From positions 992,001-1,056,000 of the forward strand of contig CAWDZQ010000004.1 of the NCBI GenBank assembly GCA_963807065.1: a stretch of DNA of 64,000 nucleotides, written 5' to 3'. The notes beneath the pieces were generated by a model. That model was not told the DNA's origin. It saw nothing but the letters and a program-made list of their open reading frames with translations, and did no database searches. Of this stretch, positions 60,694-64,000 are shown one piece after another. The position numbers and the translations under genes were made by a program. Source of the DNA: CAWAND01 sp963807065. GTDB taxonomy: Bacteria; Chloroflexota; Anaerolineae; Anaerolineales; E44-bin32. Position 1 is the first letter of the stretch. The number at the start of each line of letters is the position of its first letter.

Positions 60694-60808
60694 GGCCCGT
60701 CCTTTCCGAGTTCAAACATCGCAACCAAGCCGTCGGCGTTGGCTGACCTTGGTTAACAGTCTAACGCGCGCGAGCGGTGTTGGCGCGCCCTGAGCGAGGA
60801 CAAGCGAC

Positions 60809-61390
60809 GTGTCATCCAAAACCGATGTCGTCCGCTGCTTTGGCGATCAAGATCCGTTGATGTGCGCCTACCATGATCAGGAGTGGGGCGTTCCCGTCCA
60901 CGACGATCGAGCCCTGTTCGAGAAGTTGATGTTGGATGCCTTTCAGGCAGGGCTGTCTTGGCGGGTGATCCTGCACAAGCGGGAGGCATTTTTGGCCGCC
61001 TTCTCGGGTTTTGCGCCTGAGATTGTGGCCGCCTTCGGGCCCCAAGACGTGGAACGCCTGATGCGGGACGAAGGCATCGTTCGTAATCGGGCTAAGATTG
61101 CCGCGGCCGTCACGAACGCCCGGGCTTGCCTTGCTCTGCAGCAGACCGAGGGATCACTGGACCGGTTCTTGTGGTCCTTCACGGGGGGACAGACGATCAT
61201 GGGGCCCGCAGCCGCCCGCTGGCAAGACAAACCTTCCCAGAGCCGTGAATCACGGGCCATGTCAGACAGCCTGCGCGGCAGGGGATTCAAGTTCGTGGGC
61301 CCAACGGTCTGCCATGCGTTCATGCAGGCGGTAGGTATGGTCGATGACCACCTGCTGACCTGCTTCAAATACTCGGGGCATAATCGCTGA
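60809..61390 (+). CDS. tag: DNA-3-methyladenine glycosylase I
   Basis: Tag removes 3-methyladenine from DNA. The 193-residue protein starts with GTG and has RCFGDQDPLMCAYHDQEWGVP, with zinc ligands in RCFG and AYHDQEWG, and the second pair in MVDDHLLTCFKY. KLMLDAFQAGLSW and FKFVGPTVCHAFMQAVG are also diagnostic. A weak Shine-Dalgarno (gagga) precedes it. Confidence 0.95.
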   Translation: MSSKTDVVRCFGDQDPLMCAYHDQEWGVPVHDDRALFEKLMLDAFQAGLSWRVILHKREAFLAAFSGFAPEIVAAFGPQDVERLMRDEGIVRNRAKIAAAVTNARACLALQQTEGSLDRFLWSFTGGQTIMGPAAARWQDKPSQSRESRAMSDSLRGRGFKFVGPTVCHAFMQAVGMVDDHLLTCFKYSGHNR

Positions 61391-61438
61391 TACACGTTTG
61401 CCCTGATCTGGCATTCGGAACAGACCAAGGAGGAAACC

Positions 61439-61834
61439 ATGCGTGCCGACCGAGTCTTGGAGACTTGTCTCTACATGGATGACCTGGAGGCCGCCGAAGC
61501 TTTCTATCGAGACGTGTTGGGACTCGAACTTGTCACCAAATCCGAAGGCCGCCACGTCATCTTCCGCTGCGGGAAGGACATGTTCCTGCTCTTCAACCCG
61601 GAGCAGACCCGGATCAAGACCGGCAGGGCGCCCACCCACGGCGCTCACGGACCGGGGCACGCTGCGTTTGCCATGGACGAGTTTGAAGTCGATGCCTGGC
61701 GTTCACATCTGCAGAGCAAAGGTGTGGAGATCGAGACCGAGGTCACATGGCCCAGGGGCGGTACTTCGCTGTATTTCCGCGATCCGGCTGGCAACAGCCT
61801 GGAAGTGGCGACCGATTCGATCTGGGGCTTGTGA
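61439..61834 (+). CDS. VOC-family (glyoxalase/bleomycin-resistance-like) protein
   Basis: A 131-residue vicinal-oxygen-chelate protein. It has the paired beta-alpha-beta-beta-beta units: LETCLYMDDLEAAEAFYRDV, then HAAFAMDEFEVDAW and the metal-ligand region SLYFRDPAGNSLEVAT, with candidate ligands in GPGHAAF and the last Glu. Substrate could be a fosfomycin-like compound or a small metabolite; not determined. The stop codon lies within palindrome copy 5. Confidence 0.87.
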   Translation: MRADRVLETCLYMDDLEAAEAFYRDVLGLELVTKSEGRHVIFRCGKDMFLLFNPEQTRIKTGRAPTHGAHGPGHAAFAMDEFEVDAWRSHLQSKGVEIETEVTWPRGGTSLYFRDPAGNSLEVATDSIWGL

Positions 61835-61846
61835 AGAATGTCACAA
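61829..61846. promoter_or_regulatory. 18-bp palindrome TTGTGA-N6-TCACAA (copy 5)
   Basis: TTGTGAAGAATGTCACAA overlaps the stop codon of the VOC gene and ends 39 nt before the start of the binding-protein gene. Confidence 0.55.
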
Positions 61847-61885
61847 ACTGGCCTTGGAGGATCGTGGGCTACAAGGCGGAGCAGC

Positions 61886-62686
61886 GTGCCGGATGTCCTG
61901 GCATTCACGTCGTGCATGGCGCCTATCGAGGATTTGATCCTTCAGTCTGTCGTCGCCTATTTGGCGAAAAGGATGACTTCACAAGTCATCCTTGTGGACG
62001 AGCCCGGTTGGGCGGAACGCGAGGCGCACTTCGACGAGGGCAGGATCCAAGTGTGCTGGATCTGCGGCCTTCCCTATGTTTGGAAGGCGGATCAGAATCC
62101 ATCGGAGATCGAGCTGCTGGCGGCCCCGGTGATGCGGGATGAGCGGTACCGGGGCATGCCGGTGTACTTCTCCGAAGTCGTTGTGCGGGCCGACAGTCCG
62201 TACCGCCGGTTTGAAGATATGCGCGGCGCGGTCTGGGCCTTCAACGAGCCTGGCTCACACTCGGGCTACAATATCGCGCGCGCCCGGCTGGCCGCCATTA
62301 AGTCCCCCGAGGCCTTCTTCAAGCAAACGATTATGTCGGGCTCCCATGAGGCCTCCCTGGCAGGGATCCTCGCTGGGCGCTTCGACGGCTCGGCAATCGA
62401 CAGCATCGTCCTTGAACTCTTCTTGCGCAATCATCCGCAGCGACGCTCCGAACTGCGGACGCTGGAAATCCTCGGGCCAAGCCCAATCCCGCCTCTCGTC
62501 ATTCACCGTTCGGTCCCTGAGGAAGTGCGCGCCGAACTTCGGCACCGGCTGCTGCATATGCACACCGACCCCGAAGGCAAGCTGGCCTTGGCACCCGGAC
62601 CGGTGGCCCGGTTTGTGGCCGTCGACGACCGCCAGTACGATCCGATCCGCGAAGTCGATCGGATGGCAACGACCGTCCAACTGTGA
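61886..62686 (+). CDS. PhnD-like substrate-binding protein
   Basis: A protein of about 266 residues of the phosphate/phosphite/phosphonate binding family (PhnD/PtxB-like). Recognisable blocks are TSCMAPIEDLILQSVVAYLA, VCWICGLPYVWKAD, PVYFSEVVVRADSPYRRFED, WAFNEPGSHSGYNIARA and SGSHEASLAGILAGRFDGSA. The GTG at 61886 is chosen as it starts just before the family N-terminus; no signal peptide is seen with this start, and no ABC permease or ATPase is next to it, so it may be a soluble or sensor relative. Confidence 0.8.
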   Translation: MPDVLAFTSCMAPIEDLILQSVVAYLAKRMTSQVILVDEPGWAEREAHFDEGRIQVCWICGLPYVWKADQNPSEIELLAAPVMRDERYRGMPVYFSEVVVRADSPYRRFEDMRGAVWAFNEPGSHSGYNIARARLAAIKSPEAFFKQTIMSGSHEASLAGILAGRFDGSAIDSIVLELFLRNHPQRRSELRTLEILGPSPIPPLVIHRSVPEEVRAELRHRLLHMHTDPEGKLALAPGPVARFVAVDDRQYDPIREVDRMATTVQL

Positions 62687-62705
62687 TCTCGCGGAGGAGA
62701 GGGGC

Positions 62706-62733
62706 TTGACATTCTTTGCAAAAGGTCTAAACT
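62706..62733 (+). promoter_or_regulatory. strong sigma-70-like promoter of the dihydroorotase leader
   Basis: TTGACA (62706-62711) and TAAACT (62728-62733) are 16 bp apart, the best -35/-10 pair seen in the window. Transcription would begin near 62740, about 150 nt before the dihydroorotase start. Confidence 0.75.
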
Positions 62734-62739
62734 GTCGCA

Positions 62740-62863
62740 GGGTTAGGGAATGGGAAGATTGTTGAGACAAGCGTTGAAACGGAGGTCCCGCTGCGGGGCT
62801 CACGCCCATGAGCGGGATGATTCTTTATTCACCCCAGGAGAGCCGATGAGGCTCTCTTTTTTT
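62740..62863 (+). ncRNA. structured leader with intrinsic terminator (candidate pyrimidine attenuator)
   Basis: The leader forms hairpin 1, with outer stem TCCCGCT (62786-62792) and AGCGGGA (62811-62817) and inner stem GGGC (62796-62799) and GCCC (62804-62807). Then comes a terminator, GAGAGCC (62838-62844), loop GATGA, GGCTCTC (62850-62856) and seven T. GGCTC at 62797-62801 (in hairpin 1) can pair with GAGCC of the terminator, so the two folds exclude each other. The terminator loop region weakly resembles the PyrR-binding consensus. The alternative is a short free RNA. Confidence 0.6.
62838..62863 (+). terminator. intrinsic terminator in the dihydroorotase leader
   Basis: Seven-base-pair stem GAGAGCC/GGCTCTC, loop of five and seven T residues, 29 nt before the ATG of the next gene. 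This is a textbook terminator placed between promoter and gene. Confidence 0.88.
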
Positions 62864-62891
62864 GTACCTTGGCCGTGGTGAGGGAGGCTGC

Positions 62892-63953
62892 ATGGGCTTG
62901 ATCCGACTCCCCGGCCTGGCCGATCCACACGTGCATCTGCGCGAACCGGGAGGGACGCACAAGGAAGACTTCGATAGCGGCACCGCCGCTGCCCTGGCTG
63001 GGGGATTTACCCAGGTGTTGGCGATGCCCAACACCGAACCGCCGATCATCGACTCGGCCAGTCTCGAGTCGGCACTGGGCGCGGCACGGGACAAGGCGCG
63101 CTGCGATTATGGTGTCTATCTGGGGGCCGGGCTGGACAATGCCGTGGGTGCAGCCGGGATCGCCCCTCGTGCCTGCGGGCTGAAGATGTACCTCGACCAG
63201 ACATACGGGCACCTCCGGCTGGATGACCTGGCGGCGATGCAGGCCCACGTGCGGGCATGGCCCCGAAACCGTCCCCTGGCGGCCCACGCCGAGGGCCGCA
63301 GCCTGGCCGCCATTCTGCTTCTGGCGGCGGTCTTCGACCGACCAGTGCATGTCTGCCATGTCAGCCGACGGGTGGAAATCGAGCTCATCCGGCGGGTCAA
63401 GGAGCGCGGCCAGAAGGTGACGTGTGAGGTGACCCCGCACCATTTGTTCCTCAACCAGGAAGATGCCCAGAGGCTCGGTGGCCGGGGAAGCGTTAGCCCG
63501 GCGCTCGGCAGCGAGGAAGATCGGCAGGCCCTGTGGGATGGGATGGATGTGATCGACTGCTTCGCCACCGATCACGCCCCCCACACTCTGGCTGAGAAGG
63601 ACGGCCCCCAGCCCCCGCCGGGCTTCCCTGGATTGGAAACGGCCCTGCCATTGGCTCTGACCGCCGTCCACGAGGGGAAGCTCTCCCTGGACCAGGTCGT
63701 CCAACGCATGTGCGTCGCGCCCCGGCGCATCTTCGGCCTTCCGGACCAGGCAGACACCTGGATCGAGGTTGACCCGGATGAACGATGGGAGGTGAATGGT
63801 GAAGCCCTGAAGACGCGCTGCAGATGGAGCCCGTTCGAGGGCCGCCTGGTGTGGGGCAGGATCCACAGCGTCACGCTGCGCGGGGAGCCGGCGTACGGCC
63901 GGGGCCAAGTGTTGGCGGCGCCAGGCAGTGGGCGCAACCTGCGCCCGAATTGA
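62892..63953 (+). CDS. dihydroorotase resembling the CAD domain
   Basis: An amidohydrolase of 353 residues that closes carbamoyl-aspartate to dihydroorotate in pyrimidine synthesis. Metal motifs: DPHVHLREPG (residues about 11-20), the carboxylated-Lys region GLKMYLDQTYG (about 96-106), CEVTPHHLFL (about 177-186) and CFATDHAPHT (about 223-232), then GFPGLETALPL. The short length and the sequence pattern resemble the dihydroorotase domain of animal CAD more than bacterial PyrC. ATG 62892 has GGGAGG 4 nt before it. It lies behind the attenuator-like leader and before another gene. Confidence 0.9.
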   Translation: MGLIRLPGLADPHVHLREPGGTHKEDFDSGTAAALAGGFTQVLAMPNTEPPIIDSASLESALGAARDKARCDYGVYLGAGLDNAVGAAGIAPRACGLKMYLDQTYGHLRLDDLAAMQAHVRAWPRNRPLAAHAEGRSLAAILLLAAVFDRPVHVCHVSRRVEIELIRRVKERGQKVTCEVTPHHLFLNQEDAQRLGGRGSVSPALGSEEDRQALWDGMDVIDCFATDHAPHTLAEKDGPQPPPGFPGLETALPLALTAVHEGKLSLDQVVQRMCVAPRRIFGLPDQADTWIEVDPDERWEVNGEALKTRCRWSPFEGRLVWGRIHSVTLRGEPAYGRGQVLAAPGSGRNLRPN

Positions 63954-63977
63954 AAGATGGACAAGCCTTGGGAGGAA

Positions 63978-64000
63978 ATGATGAGCACAGTTGTTTCGAC
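63978..64000 (+). CDS. start of a further gene, truncated by the window edge
   Basis: After GGGAGGAA comes ATGATGAGCACAG, a start reading Met-Met-Ser-Thr-Val-Val-Ser. It follows the dihydroorotase gene by 24 nt and is likely in the same operon; a pyrimidine gene is expected but cannot be verified. Confidence 0.55.

Noticed and set aside
62740..62863. 6S RNA or tmRNA-like small RNA
   Set aside because: Length and structure do not fit either; the terminator position close to the dihydroorotase start favours an attenuator.

Overview
The window looks like a piece of a chromosome from an uncultured, high-GC bacterium, most likely Chloroflexota (class Anaerolineae or close). This is inferred from gene content (bifunctional phosphoglucose/phosphomannose isomerase, DUF3048 lipoprotein, two M3 peptidases, TP-rich lipoprotein linkers, fused E1 dehydrogenase, CX3Y-type CcmE) and from several genes that seem to be leaderless with a -10 box just before the ATG. 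No phylogeny could be run. No insertion sequence, prophage, CRISPR array or rRNA was seen. Both tRNAs are on the minus strand.

Layout. 1-9.4 kb: end of rsmI, a sugar-phosphate isomerase, a beta-propeller/Ig surface protein, then a pantothenate operon (panB, frameshifted panE, panC, coaX, a MOSC protein) and a DMT-type transporter. 9.5-15.6 kb: M3 peptidase (minus), then an overlapping aconitase-X large/small subunit pair and coaBC, a DUF72 protein and a broken acetyltransferase. 15.6-22.3 kb: a response regulator/thioredoxin reductase-like fusion, a DUF3048 lipoprotein, adenosine-specific kinase family protein, a P1 peptidase, a frameshifted bactofilin and two tandem paralogous membrane proteins. 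22.4-31.9 kb: tRNA-Leu, ychF, pepF, a 660-bp AT-richer gap with a decayed surface protein, tRNA-Ser, a beta-CASP nuclease, RNase D, a zinc-ribbon membrane protein and a DoxX protein.

32.0-55.6 kb is the centre of interest: a redox island. Two NarL/LuxR two-component pairs flank a decaheme lipoprotein; a five-gene minus-strand unit encodes Rieske protein, cytochrome b6, a subunit-IV-like cytochrome b fused to seven c-heme domains, a histidine kinase with two periplasmic heme-binding motifs, and its regulator. Upstream of it lie a nine-heme NapC-like protein, a cytochrome b561-like protein with one c-heme, and a nine-heme membrane protein. Divergently transcribed is a complete System I cytochrome c maturation operon (ccmE, F, H, G, a CcmI-like zinc-ribbon protein, a diheme lipoprotein, A, B, C and a 54-residue CcmD-like protein). 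Together these encode about 40 covalent heme sites. The simplest reading is a menaquinol-oxidising bc-type complex and a second quinol/multiheme module that feed electrons outward, with the machinery to mature them and a heme-containing sensor to control them. No terminal reductase is present in the window.

55.7-64.0 kb: fused 2-oxoacid dehydrogenase E1, mutS2, sixA, tag, a VOC protein, an orphan PhnD-like binding protein, then a strong promoter, a structured leader ending in an intrinsic terminator, and a dihydroorotase that resembles the animal CAD domain.

Two window-wide patterns are not explained by single genes: six copies of an 18-bp palindrome (TTGTGA-N6-TCACAA), five of them placed right after plus-strand stop codons; and six single-base frameshifts in five genes, all of the same sense (one extra base).
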